A stretch of DNA of 20,722 nt from a virus. Both the position numbers and the translations under genes were made by a program. The notes beneath the pieces were generated by a model. That model did not search any database and had not been told where the DNA came from. It worked only from the letters and a program-made list of their open reading frames with translations. Positions 7,896-15,076 of the stretch are shown here, in pieces (the first letter of the stretch is position 1; the number at the start of each line of letters is the position of its first letter). The DNA is taken from IMG/VR virus record IMGVR_UViG_3300018481_000087, positions 1-20,722 of that record; one strand, 5' to 3'.

Positions 7896-8106
7896 TGGCC
7901 TTCTCCACGATCTCGTTCACGCTCTCCATGAGCGTGGCCAATGCTACCTCAACAGGAGACTGAGCGAAGTCTCCTTGCAAACTTGCCCTAGCTATTGATT
8001 TGAGATCTATCTGACTCAAGCTCTGCTTCAGCGTCTCGCTCGTCTGGTCTGTACCAGAACTCGAAGTATGCTCGATAACTTCCAAGTTTAGAGGGATTGA
8101 GTTCAA
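7873..8106 (-). CDS. Possible short overlapping gene, unknown function
   Basis: A frame of about 77 codons can start at TTG 8106, preceded by GGAGGTG with a six-base spacer, a nearly ideal ribosome binding site. It overlaps the end of the upstream Cys-protein gene by about 119 bases in another frame and the head closure gene by 23 bases. The C-terminal half (PVEVALATLMESVNEIVEKA) looks like a plausible amphipathic helix and fills the otherwise empty bases 7896-7987. The same frame is open further upstream to 8220, but that part probably is a shadow. I do not recognise the family. The deep overlap is a reason for doubt; a later start that leaves a shorter overlap is possible. Confidence 0.45.
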   Translation of the reverse strand: MNSIPLNLEVIEHTSSSGTDQTSETLKQSLSQIDLKSIARASLQGDFAQSPVEVALATLMESVNEIVEKANGTDQPK

Positions 8107-8284
8107 ATGTAACACCTCCATCCTCTCCATCGGGATCTGTATGCGGTAGACCGTCTGACCAGTATCGCAAAGGGATACCATGAGGGAAAGCGTCACACGT
8201 TTGTTGTTCTCCTGAGACATTGGGCGTCATTCCTCTGTTGAAGTGCTTGCATGAGTAGCAGATGGGCAGCGGTCCGTGAATCAT
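7988..8284 (-). CDS. Small cysteine protein, possible zinc ribbon-like, unknown function
   Basis: The 98-aa product starts one base after the stop of the giant MuF gene. It has Cys9-x2-Cys12 (ICYSCKHF), Cys30 in the segment QQTCDAFPHGIP, and then an acidic GEDGGVTFE region. The series CxxCKHF...CxAFPxGIP is one I recall from small proteins of actinobacteriophages in the neck region, with no known function. The cysteines and nearby histidines (His14, His35, His48) could hold a metal, but only three cysteines are present, so this is tentative. The C-terminus (YRPDERDAEAELESDRS) is highly charged and overlaps a possible second gene. Confidence 0.75.
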   Translation of the reverse strand: MIHGPLPICYSCKHFNRGMTPNVSGEQQTCDAFPHGIPLRYWSDGLPHTDPDGEDGGVTFELNPSKLGSYRAYFEFWYRPDERDAEAELESDRSQINS

Positions 8285-8285
8285 T

Positions 8286-11200
8286 TCAGTATCCTACGTT
8301 GTAGCCGAACTCTTCCAAGCTGTAGAGGATGGCGTTGTGCACTGCCATCCTCAGTTCTGGCTCTGTGTGTATTGCGATGGCGAATGCTTCCGCCATGAAC
8401 TCTGCGGCGTTGGTTCCTGCGTAGTACGACCCTACGTTGTCCATGATCAACTCGTCGCCGATCTGGTGAAAGAAGTCTTCGGTCTGCCCCATGAACCAGC
8501 TATAGTCCTTGCCGAGAATCCCGGCGAACGCATCCGGCCCGTCCGCCCTCAAGAATTCAAAGTATTCATCCCCGAAGAAGAACGGCTTCATCCATTCCCT
8601 AACTCCGTCCGGGTTCAGATCTGTAGTGTCGAACCTGATCCAGTCCTCGGTGAATCCTTCCATCATACGGTTCCACATGATCATCTTCTGCTCAGAGGTT
8701 AGGTTCATCGTCAGGTGGTGGCCCAGCTCGTGTACAGCAACGTATCCGTCTGAAGTTGCCACTGGATTGAAGTGATTGACGTCTACCAGCCTTTGAATCT
8801 CCTGACCGATGTCCAGTCTATTGTCCATGTAATAGTTGGAAATAGTTAACTCGTTCTTCATGGCGTCGTTCAGACCGAACGTTCCGTCACCCAGCGGAGC
8901 GATCCGGATGTTCTTAGGCGGCTTGAACTTTAGACCGTTGCGTTCAAGATAGTCGAAGGCCGTGACCAGCTCGGACAGACCCCTCTGTGACCGGAACCAG
9001 TGATCGTCATCCGTTATCGGAAGGATGTAGTCGAAGCTGAGGTAGTCCATCCATGCGGCGTCTCCCGGCAGCACCTCTTTCATGTGGGCACGGAGGCGCT
9101 CTTCTGTCCAGCGCTTGCCCGTCCTTGGGTCTCTGAACGGAATGTTCTGGAATGCATGTATCGGGTTGGCCCAGTCCAGAGCCCAGTCATCAGGATCAAT
9201 CCAGTCCTCAAACTCAATCATGGGGAAGTTGAAGCCCGGAGTGTAGCCCACTCCAGTGAGATCTATCTCTGCGTAAGGGTTGACCTCCTTGATGGCACGG
9301 ATGAGATCGTCAACGGTCTCCTTGCTGAACACCGTCTTGACGCTGGCTTCCACCCCATCGAACCAGTTGCTGATGTCGACCAAGATCAGGCTCGGGTCCT
9401 TGCGGTAGTCTTTGAAGTCTTGCTTCCTGGCCACCAGTGATCGCATCTCACTGAGACCCGCGTCGGTGGAGAGATCGATGTCCAAGTTGAGGAAGCCCTT
9501 GTGGTCTGCTCCGTCGGCGATGCGATCCAGGATCTCGTTCCAGCCAACGGTCATCTCGTCTTGCACGTAGCGCTTGAGGTCTACAAGGGTGCGCCTGTAA
9601 TCCATGCCCAGAGACTTCGTCGCTTCGAGGATGGATCCCTTCATCTTGGCGAAGCCCAAGAACTCTTGGATCCTCTCAGGGGTCTTCAGGCTTATCGGTA
9701 TGCCGCCCCACACATCTGGCAGGATGGCGAGCGACGTCAGCTTTGGACGCTCAATGGGACCGATGATGGCCCGCAGTTGGTCCACCGTCATCGAGCTGTT
9801 CGCAAGGTATCCTCTCTCACGAGCCATGGCGATGAGCTGTTGCTTGGTCCCGGGAGCATCGCGAGTGCCTGTGAACACACGACGGTATCCCCTGATGAGA
9901 TCATTGTCTGGCCGCAGCTTGATGGCGTAGCTGTCGATGCCGTCGCTCAGCATGCGGATGCTGGCGGTGATCGGTCCATTGCGGAACAGGTCAATGGTCC
10001 AGATCATTTCTTCAGGAAGGTCCTTCAGCTTGGCGGCAGCCCACTGCTTGAACTCCCCATCGGACAGGCGAGAGCCTTCCTTGATCAAGTCGTTGATGGT
10101 ACCAGCGCTCAAGCGCCACCGCAGACTCAGCGCCCGCAAGTAGGCAACGTCGGGGAAGACGTGCACTATCGGAACGATCTTGCCGCTCTCGGCAGCGATG
10201 CTGAAGTGAATAGGGTTGCCCATGAAGCTCATGCGAGGCAGCAGAGCGTTATAGATATCTTGCGTCGTGATCCTCGGGGTCTTCATTACGTGACCCAGAT
10301 GGTTCTTCTGATAGACCACGTTGAGCTTCTCGCGAAAGTCTTGCCCACGCATCTTGATGTACAGAGTCTTGGCCAGATCCCTGCGCCCTTCGGCGGTGAT
10401 ACCAATAGAGAAGCGGAGGCTCCCGAGATCGCCGCTCAGACCACTGCGAATCCACGGGATCGGCTCAATGGCGGTTGCCAAGAGCTTGATCATCTCTACC
10501 TCTGCGAGCTGAGGATTCTTGGCAAACGTCTCCCTGATGATCTTGTCTATCTTCTTCAGATCTGTCAGGAGATCCTGCCCACGCCCCATATGAGTCATGA
10601 TCTTCGGGATATACGAAGTGCCCAGCAACCGGCGGAGCATTGCTTCGTCCTGGGCTGCCGCACCCACTGAGCGCATCACCTGAGCGTTGCGGTCGGTGGT
10701 CCACCTCACATAGTTCGCATAATCCTCGAAGCGATTGAGCAGTTGGCCTTTGCTGACCGTTTGATCAGAGAACTTCAGGACGGTCGCCTGCGTCTTGGTC
10801 AAGTGGACCTCGTGAGAGTCAGGGCGCTCCGCTATGGCCGCGATCTTTCTCTCAACGCCCTGCATCGTCTTCGTGCGAAGGTCGTCGATTGCAATGCTGG
10901 TCAGCTCTCGCCCCTGTTGAGCTAGAACTATGGCCTCACTTCTTTCGTAGGGATTCGCCCATCGGTTGAGAATTTTTTGAGCGTTTTCCCCTAAAGCGAT
11001 TTCTCTATCGTCCAGGATGGCCCGAATCACCGTATGCGTGAGTTGGTTGTTGTACGCAAACGAACCTGCACCGCCTACCTGCCCTAGAACGCTGCCCGTC
11101 TTCGCCATGGCCGCGAGGGCATTACGGTCGCGGGCACCTGTCATCTTCTCGATGAGATCCCTGGATTTCCCGCTCCTGGGTCCGTCTGGCAGTCCTGCGA

Positions 11201-11999
11201 AATCACGCTGGCAGTACGGGTGAGCGTATGGGATCACTTCCTTGACTTGGACGACCTTCCCGTTGGCTTTCTCTGAATCCCGGTGATTGGCCCATCCACA
11301 GTCGGTTCCGTCACTTACGATGACCCACTCAACGCCAGATTCCTGCAATCCGAGGAGATACGCCCTATTTCCAACATCTTTCTGAGCTGTCTTGGCGAGC
11401 ATGGACCAGTACTCATCAGCATTGCGGTTCGAGGCCACTGTTCCTCGTGAATGCTGACCTTTCTTGCGGCGGCGCAGGAATCGCACCTTCGGCTCCTCCG
11501 ACGTGAACTGCCCGATCTCCTGGAGCAGCTCCTTCCTGGCAGCTTCGCCTTTCTTGATCGCGTCGTGGTAGAATTCCTTCTGTTTGGGGCTCAAACCTCC
11601 GGATTCAACCTCTTGCTTCGCGATCCGGAGGTTCTTGTTGATCTTGCCGAGGAGTTCCTCTTTGCCACGGCGCTGCATGGCTCCATGCGACCACGTCTCT
11701 ATCTCGCTGATGCCATGATTCGCATTGCGGAGGAAGCGCTTCCTGATGGTGTTGGACCGCCCGCTGGCGGACTTGGACATATTGGTCGGATACTCGGCAT
11801 TATAAGAATCCCGGTACAACTTAGAGAGATCTTGGCGAGCCCACTTGTCAGCGAACTGACGGGCCTCGTTCAGAACCCTGTTGATCTCTAGCTGGCTTCC
11901 GCCTTCTTCAACAAGGTTCTGAACGGTGAGGGTGTACTCCCGCATGGCCTTCTCAAACTGTTCATTGACAGCCTTGTCGATCTCTTGCGTACCGGGCAT
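8286..11999 (-). CDS. Giant MuF minor capsid protein with C-terminal zinc metallopeptidase domain
   Basis: This 1237-aa protein has three regions. Residues 1 to about 300 are a helical segment ending in a MuF-type minor capsid domain, recognised by DGTDCGWANH (230-239), ANGKV and HPYCQRDF (260-267). Residues about 310-1000 match nothing I know, apart from a short SAP-like stretch near 717-746 (MTVDQLRAIIG). The last part is a gluzincin-like metallopeptidase: HELGHH at 1090-1095 gives the two zinc histidines and the catalytic glutamate, and NAAEFMAEAFA at about 1198-1208 offers Glu1200 or Glu1204 as third ligand. MuF proteins sit inside the head near the portal and may enter the host with the DNA; known long forms carry toxin or enzyme domains (polyvalent and MuF-toxin proteins). 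Delivery of a protease to the cell is therefore an inference. An alternative is head maturation proteolysis. The gene starts one base after the adaptor stop, with a weak ribosome binding site, so coupling is likely. Its place after the capsid genes instead of next to the portal is unusual. Confidence 0.88.
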   Translation of the reverse strand: MPGTQEIDKAVNEQFEKAMREYTLTVQNLVEEGGSQLEINRVLNEARQFADKWARQDLSKLYRDSYNAEYPTNMSKSASGRSNTIRKRFLRNANHGISEIETWSHGAMQRRGKEELLGKINKNLRIAKQEVESGGLSPKQKEFYHDAIKKGEAARKELLQEIGQFTSEEPKVRFLRRRKKGQHSRGTVASNRNADEYWSMLAKTAQKDVGNRAYLLGLQESGVEWVIVSDGTDCGWANHRDSEKANGKVVQVKEVIPYAHPYCQRDFAGLPDGPRSGKSRDLIEKMTGARDRNALAAMAKTGSVLGQVGGAGSFAYNNQLTHTVIRAILDDREIALGENAQKILNRWANPYERSEAIVLAQQGRELTSIAIDDLRTKTMQGVERKIAAIAERPDSHEVHLTKTQATVLKFSDQTVSKGQLLNRFEDYANYVRWTTDRNAQVMRSVGAAAQDEAMLRRLLGTSYIPKIMTHMGRGQDLLTDLKKIDKIIRETFAKNPQLAEVEMIKLLATAIEPIPWIRSGLSGDLGSLRFSIGITAEGRRDLAKTLYIKMRGQDFREKLNVVYQKNHLGHVMKTPRITTQDIYNALLPRMSFMGNPIHFSIAAESGKIVPIVHVFPDVAYLRALSLRWRLSAGTINDLIKEGSRLSDGEFKQWAAAKLKDLPEEMIWTIDLFRNGPITASIRMLSDGIDSYAIKLRPDNDLIRGYRRVFTGTRDAPGTKQQLIAMARERGYLANSSMTVDQLRAIIGPIERPKLTSLAILPDVWGGIPISLKTPERIQEFLGFAKMKGSILEATKSLGMDYRRTLVDLKRYVQDEMTVGWNEILDRIADGADHKGFLNLDIDLSTDAGLSEMRSLVARKQDFKDYRKDPSLILVDISNWFDGVEASVKTVFSKETVDDLIRAIKEVNPYAEIDLTGVGYTPGFNFPMIEFEDWIDPDDWALDWANPIHAFQNIPFRDPRTGKRWTEERLRAHMKEVLPGDAAWMDYLSFDYILPITDDDHWFRSQRGLSELVTAFDYLERNGLKFKPPKNIRIAPLGDGTFGLNDAMKNELTISNYYMDNRLDIGQEIQRLVDVNHFNPVATSDGYVAVHELGHHLTMNLTSEQKMIMWNRMMEGFTEDWIRFDTTDLNPDGVREWMKPFFFGDEYFEFLRADGPDAFAGILGKDYSWFMGQTEDFFHQIGDELIMDNVGSYYAGTNAAEFMAEAFAIAIHTEPELRMAVHNAILYSLEEFGYNVGY

Positions 12000-12000
12000 G

Positions 12001-12336
12001 TCATCTCGGGTAGTTTCTCTTCATGGACGTAATGAGAAGACCCGAGAACGATGTTTCCTCTTCCAACCCTGTTCCTCCTTCGTTACGGAACCTCTTCATG
12101 ACCTCCAGCAGTGCCTGAAGGTCACTGGAGTGACTGACGCTGATGCCTGGGACGGTGACGCTGCCCGCCTCCAGGGTGAGGCCGACCAGGCGTGCGTTGA
12201 GAACATGCATGACCACGAGGTCATAGTTCCCGTACACGTCATACAGAACCTCAAGCTCCGCGTCAGTTGGGCCTCCGTCAACCTCGAGCCCAACCCACTG
12301 CCGGATAATGATCAGGTCATCAGCCGGTAGCGCCAT
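12001..12336 (-). CDS. Head-tail adaptor (connector) protein
   Basis: The 111-aa helical protein has the pattern of the HK97 gp6 / SPP1 gp15-like adaptors of actinophages: ADDLIIIRQWVGLEVDGGP at the start, a DAELEVLYDVYGNYDLVVMHVLNARL helix pair, then VTVPGISVSHSSDLQALLEVM. A ring of such subunits docks under the portal and receives the stopper. The ATG at 12336 lies inside the end of the upstream small gene (17-base overlap), with AAGG ahead of it. Length and the position soon after the major capsid gene fit the family. No catalytic motif is expected or seen. Confidence 0.78.
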   Translation of the reverse strand: MALPADDLIIIRQWVGLEVDGGPTDAELEVLYDVYGNYDLVVMHVLNARLVGLTLEAGSVTVPGISVSHSSDLQALLEVMKRFRNEGGTGLEEETSFSGLLITSMKRNYPR

Positions 12337-12634
12337 CGTGTGCCTTCAAGCGGTCGATCTTGTCTTGCTTCTTGCCTTCGCCGTTGAGGCCACGCTCTTC
12401 GAGCAGCTCATCAAGCTGCGCAATGTTCATGCGGGTGTAGTCTGTGGCTTTGCTGTCCTCGATGACGATGTTCTCGGAATCTTCCCCCTCCTCTCCCCGA
12501 GGAGTGAACACCTCTGGGTTCGTGACGAGATCTTCGGCCCAGCCGGGAAGCTCGTTGCCTGGGTAGAACCAGACGGCCTCATTGGTTTCCGGGTTGACTG
12601 CGAATGTTTCTCGCTGGACGATTTTCTTGCTCAT
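12320..12634 (-). CDS. Small protein with C-terminal SAP/HeH-like helix pair
   Basis: The 104-aa acidic protein has an N-terminal region (ETNEAVWFYPGNELPGW) and a C-terminal helix-extension-helix-like motif, MNIAQLDELLEERGLNGEGKKQDKIDRL at about 69-96, given here by its ends. SAP/HeH motifs of this type can bind nucleic acid and are frequent in small phage proteins found between the capsid and adaptor genes. The function is not known; a role at the neck or on the inner capsid is an inference. The ATG at 12634 has AAGGAGACG upstream. It overlaps the adaptor gene by 17 bases. It follows a GC-rich hairpin that may reduce read-through from the capsid gene. Confidence 0.75.
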   Translation of the reverse strand: MSKKIVQRETFAVNPETNEAVWFYPGNELPGWAEDLVTNPEVFTPRGEEGEDSENIVIEDSKATDYTRMNIAQLDELLEERGLNGEGKKQDKIDRLKAHDGATG

Positions 12635-12656
12635 GATTCGTCTCCTTCAAGACTAA

Positions 12657-12681
12657 GGACCGGGAGGATCTCCCCCGGCCC
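12657..12681 (-). terminator. GC-rich hairpin after the major capsid gene
   Basis: On the transcript, GGGCCGGGGG pairs with CTCCCGGTCC-side bases to make a 10-bp stem with two G-U pairs and a five-base loop (AGATC), followed by TTAGTCTT. The U tract is poor, so this is a weak intrinsic terminator or an mRNA-stabilising hairpin. Partial termination after the major capsid gene is common in phages and would raise capsid protein over the downstream neck proteins. Confidence 0.5.
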
Positions 12682-12736
12682 TCAGCCTAGCCATGTCACG
12701 TAGCTCTGTGTGCAACCATCGTCGCTGGGATTATCC

Positions 12737-13774
12737 TTACGGAATGACGTCCGCAGCGATGACGAGGTCTGGGTTGGGCATGATAGGAACGGCGATGGCC
12801 GTCCCCAAGGTGGTGGTCTGAACCGGGCTGTCGTTCTCCAGAACGACTGCCACGACGCCAGGCATGTCGCTTTCGGCGATCAGGCCCCTTCCAGCCAGCT
12901 TGAGCGCTTCGGCGGTGATGCCGTAGTGCGTGGCACCGAGGGGTTCCCCCGGAGGAGGCAGGAACAGCACCTTGTCTGCCGGGATGAGCCTCGTCGATGT
13001 TCCGTTGACGCGAGCCTTCGTGTCGAACAGCATCACGGGCGGAAGCCCGTTGGCTGCGAAGACCGCATCGATCATCTCGTTGTTCATCCGGGCAGGGACC
13101 GTCCCTGCGAATCCTGCTGCCGCTTGCATGGAGTCGTTGTTGTACAGATAGCCGAGCACCTGGCGGCTCATGAGGATGGTTCCCGGCTCGACGCCGTTGT
13201 CATCCACGTAGAGCTGCATCCACGTGAGGAGGTCCGTGAGGACGTCCGTGGTGGTGGTAGCCCATGTGACCGCTGCCGTCGGCTTGTGGGTGCCGCTCAT
13301 GCCGAAGTCGGCTTCCAGTGCGAGGCCGTTCTCAGCCAGCGTGAACTTGCCGGTGTAGAGCACCTGCGCCCGAGCAACTTCGATCCTCATCTGCACAGAA
13401 CGGATCATCCGCTCGGCGTCGTTGTAGATCTGGTTGATCAGGGCAGTTGAACCACCGGTCTCACGCAGAGCACGGAGCCGGAGAGTTTCCTCTTCACCGA
13501 GTGGGATCTGGCGGCTGACCGGGGCGAGTTCGCCTCGGATGCGGCTGAATCCCTGTCGACCGGTCATGGTCGGCACCGTGTCGAAGGCACGGTACTCAGC
13601 GATGTCGACGTCCTGGAACGCCTCCCGAGTGGCGGACCACTCGAGCTGATCGTTGAGCGTGTTGGGCAGCCATTGCTCCAGCACCATCTGGTTCTTGAGG
13701 ACCTCGTTGTCGAACTCCCGGACGTACTGCGTCAGGAGAGCTGGTTCGACCAGGTCAAATACGAAGTTTGCCAT
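12737..13774 (-). CDS. Major capsid protein, lambda gpE family
   Basis: The 345-aa protein fits the phage capsid E family, the HK97-fold shell subunit used together with gpD-like decoration proteins. Visible marks are an N-terminal FDLVEPALLTQYVREFDNE helix, the LAPVSRQIPLGEEETLRLRAL segment (about 84-105, the E-loop to spine helix region), an LTDLLTWMQLYVDDNGVEPGTILMSRQVLGYL stretch and a PADKVLFLPPPGEPLGATHYG segment typical of the family. Length is typical. The ATG at 13774 has AAGGAGAA upstream, a strong site suited to the most abundant virion protein. It follows the decoration gene by 12 bases, as in lambda (D before E). No covalent cross-link residues are claimed. Confidence 0.93.
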   Translation of the reverse strand: MANFVFDLVEPALLTQYVREFDNEVLKNQMVLEQWLPNTLNDQLEWSATREAFQDVDIAEYRAFDTVPTMTGRQGFSRIRGELAPVSRQIPLGEEETLRLRALRETGGSTALINQIYNDAERMIRSVQMRIEVARAQVLYTGKFTLAENGLALEADFGMSGTHKPTAAVTWATTTTDVLTDLLTWMQLYVDDNGVEPGTILMSRQVLGYLYNNDSMQAAAGFAGTVPARMNNEMIDAVFAANGLPPVMLFDTKARVNGTSTRLIPADKVLFLPPPGEPLGATHYGITAEALKLAGRGLIAESDMPGVVAVVLENDSPVQTTTLGTAIAVPIMPNPDLVIAADVIP

Positions 13775-13786
13775 GTCGTGTTCTCC

Positions 13787-14206
13787 TTATCGCTCGTATC
13801 GGATGAATGGAAGTTCCACCTCGGCGGCGGCGTCGAGCTCTCCTTCGGAGCCCGAGAATACCGGGAGCTTGTCCCGGCGGACGATGCCTTCCCAGAACAA
13901 CGCTGCACCAGCCACGGTGAAGACGTCGCCTGATGCGTCTGTGAGACGCACGGCATCGAAGAGATGTCCCCTGGCGGTCTGACGACCGTCGGAAGCAGCT
14001 CCGTTGTAGGGACCGTAGAGTCCTCCTGTGGTTACCTGTCCGAGGACGGTTCCACTTGGGATGTAATCCGCAAACCCCAAACCTGTCGTGAAGAGCGCCA
14101 GATTGAGGGTAATAGACCGGCACGTATCGAAACCCTTGCGGGAGAGGAGCCAGCCTTTTGAATCAACACCCCAGGAGTCGGTCGTGACTTGCAGGGAAAT
14201 ACCCAT
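13787..14206 (-). CDS. Head decoration protein, lambda gpD-like
   Basis: The 139-aa product contains ADYIPSGTVLGQVTTGGLYGPYNGAASDGRQTARG (given here as a landmark by its ends, about 46-80), a segment characteristic of the lambda gpD/HDPD family, followed by a beta-rich domain with FTVAGAALFWEGIVRRDKLP. Trimers of these proteins bind the outside of the expanded capsid and strengthen it against packaged DNA. The gene lies between scaffold and major capsid genes, the usual order when gpE-family capsids are used. ATG 14206 is preceded by AGGAGATG. Length is slightly longer than lambda gpD (110 aa). Confidence 0.9.
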   Translation of the reverse strand: MGISLQVTTDSWGVDSKGWLLSRKGFDTCRSITLNLALFTTGLGFADYIPSGTVLGQVTTGGLYGPYNGAASDGRQTARGHLFDAVRLTDASGDVFTVAGAALFWEGIVRRDKLPVFSGSEGELDAAAEVELPFIRYER

Positions 14207-14222
14207 GTTTCACATCTCCTGT

Positions 14223-14999
14223 TCAGTTCTTGTTCTTGAGGTGGGGGTGGCGCTCGTGCAGGATTGTGCGTGCCGCTGTCTGGGGATCTGTTCCCTTTGA
14301 GCGGGGTTTCCTGGGTGAACGACCAGGATCGGATCGTTGGCGGGGCTGACGCTTGCTTCGAGGGCGGCGACCATCACGGCTCCGGGACTCAGCATCATCG
14401 TCATTTCCTCCTTCTCCATCCGACGTTTGGAACAGCTCTGGCATGTCTTCTTCGAGTTCCTCAAGGGCTTCCAGAATCTCGTCTTCGTCCGCGTCCAGCT
14501 CCACGTCCATCAACTTGCGAATGCGCTTGGCCTTGCTGGCCTTGACGCCTAGCTCGTCGATGATCACGTCCTTGATCCGCTGATCGAGTTCGAGTTCCTT
14601 GACCTTCTTGTCGCTCTCGGCTGTGGCAGCCTTTACGGCTTCTTCGACGTCCACCGTTTCGGTGGAATCATCGCCACTTGTCGCCTTCTTCTTGACCGGC
14701 GGCCTTTCAGCCTTTGCCTTCAGTGCTTTGGCCTCTTCGATCGAGTCGACTCCGATCTCCCGCAAGAGTTCACGCTTCGCTGAGCGCTTGATCTTGCTTC
14801 GTCCTCGGTTGACGAGCTTGTCGAGTTCGGATTGCTTGAGGGTAACTTCCTCATCGCCATCCGCATCGTCGTCTTCGTCTTCCTCGTCGTCTTCGTCTTC
14901 CTCGCCGTCTTCCTCTTCTTCCTCCTCCTCCTCACGGAGTTCTTCGAGAAGTTCGAACAGGTCGAGTTCATCGTCGAGTTCACACTTAGTCTTTGCCAC
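14223..14999 (-). CDS. Capsid scaffolding protein
   Basis: The 258-aa protein is almost entirely charged and helical, with no catalytic motif. Residues 7-51 are nearly all Glu and Asp, followed by LKQSELDKLVNRGRSKIKRSAKRELLREIG, acidic helices, and a strongly basic tail from about 205 (SRDGRRPRSKRQPRQRS) to the end. Long acidic helical proteins with a basic C-terminus placed just before the capsid genes are scaffolds: they guide prohead assembly and then leave. The GTG start at 14999 has AGGAG seven bases upstream. About 77 bases separate it from the portal stop; they contain two small inverted repeats (15018-15032 and 15043-15061). No protease domain is fused, so its removal must occur by exit or by another protease. 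Confidence 0.82.
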   Translation of the reverse strand: MAKTKCELDDELDLFELLEELREEEEEEEEDGEEDEDDEEDEDDDADGDEEVTLKQSELDKLVNRGRSKIKRSAKRELLREIGVDSIEEAKALKAKAERPPVKKKATSGDDSTETVDVEEAVKAATAESDKKVKELELDQRIKDVIIDELGVKASKAKRIRKLMDVELDADEDEILEALEELEEDMPELFQTSDGEGGNDDDAESRSRDGRRPRSKRQPRQRSDPGRSPRKPRSKGTDPQTAARTILHERHPHLKNKN

Positions 15000-15076
15000 T
15001 GTCTGCTCCTATCTGGTGCGCCTGCTCGGCGCTTGTATGGAGCACGATAGCACTGATCGTGAGGTCGAACGCAACA

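Noticed and set aside
9501-10670. Plus-strand frame of 389 codons opposite the MuF gene
   Set aside because: It is the antisense shadow of a gene with clear MuF and metallopeptidase motifs; no ribosome binding site or recognisable domain.
14847-14981. GAG/GAA/GAC-rich tract as a possible DNA simple repeat or regulatory element
   Set aside because: It is explained by the acidic N-terminus of the scaffolding protein (residues 7-51).
15018-15061. Two small inverted repeats between portal and scaffold genes
   Set aside because: Stems of five and six base pairs are too short to call terminators and neither has a U-tract.
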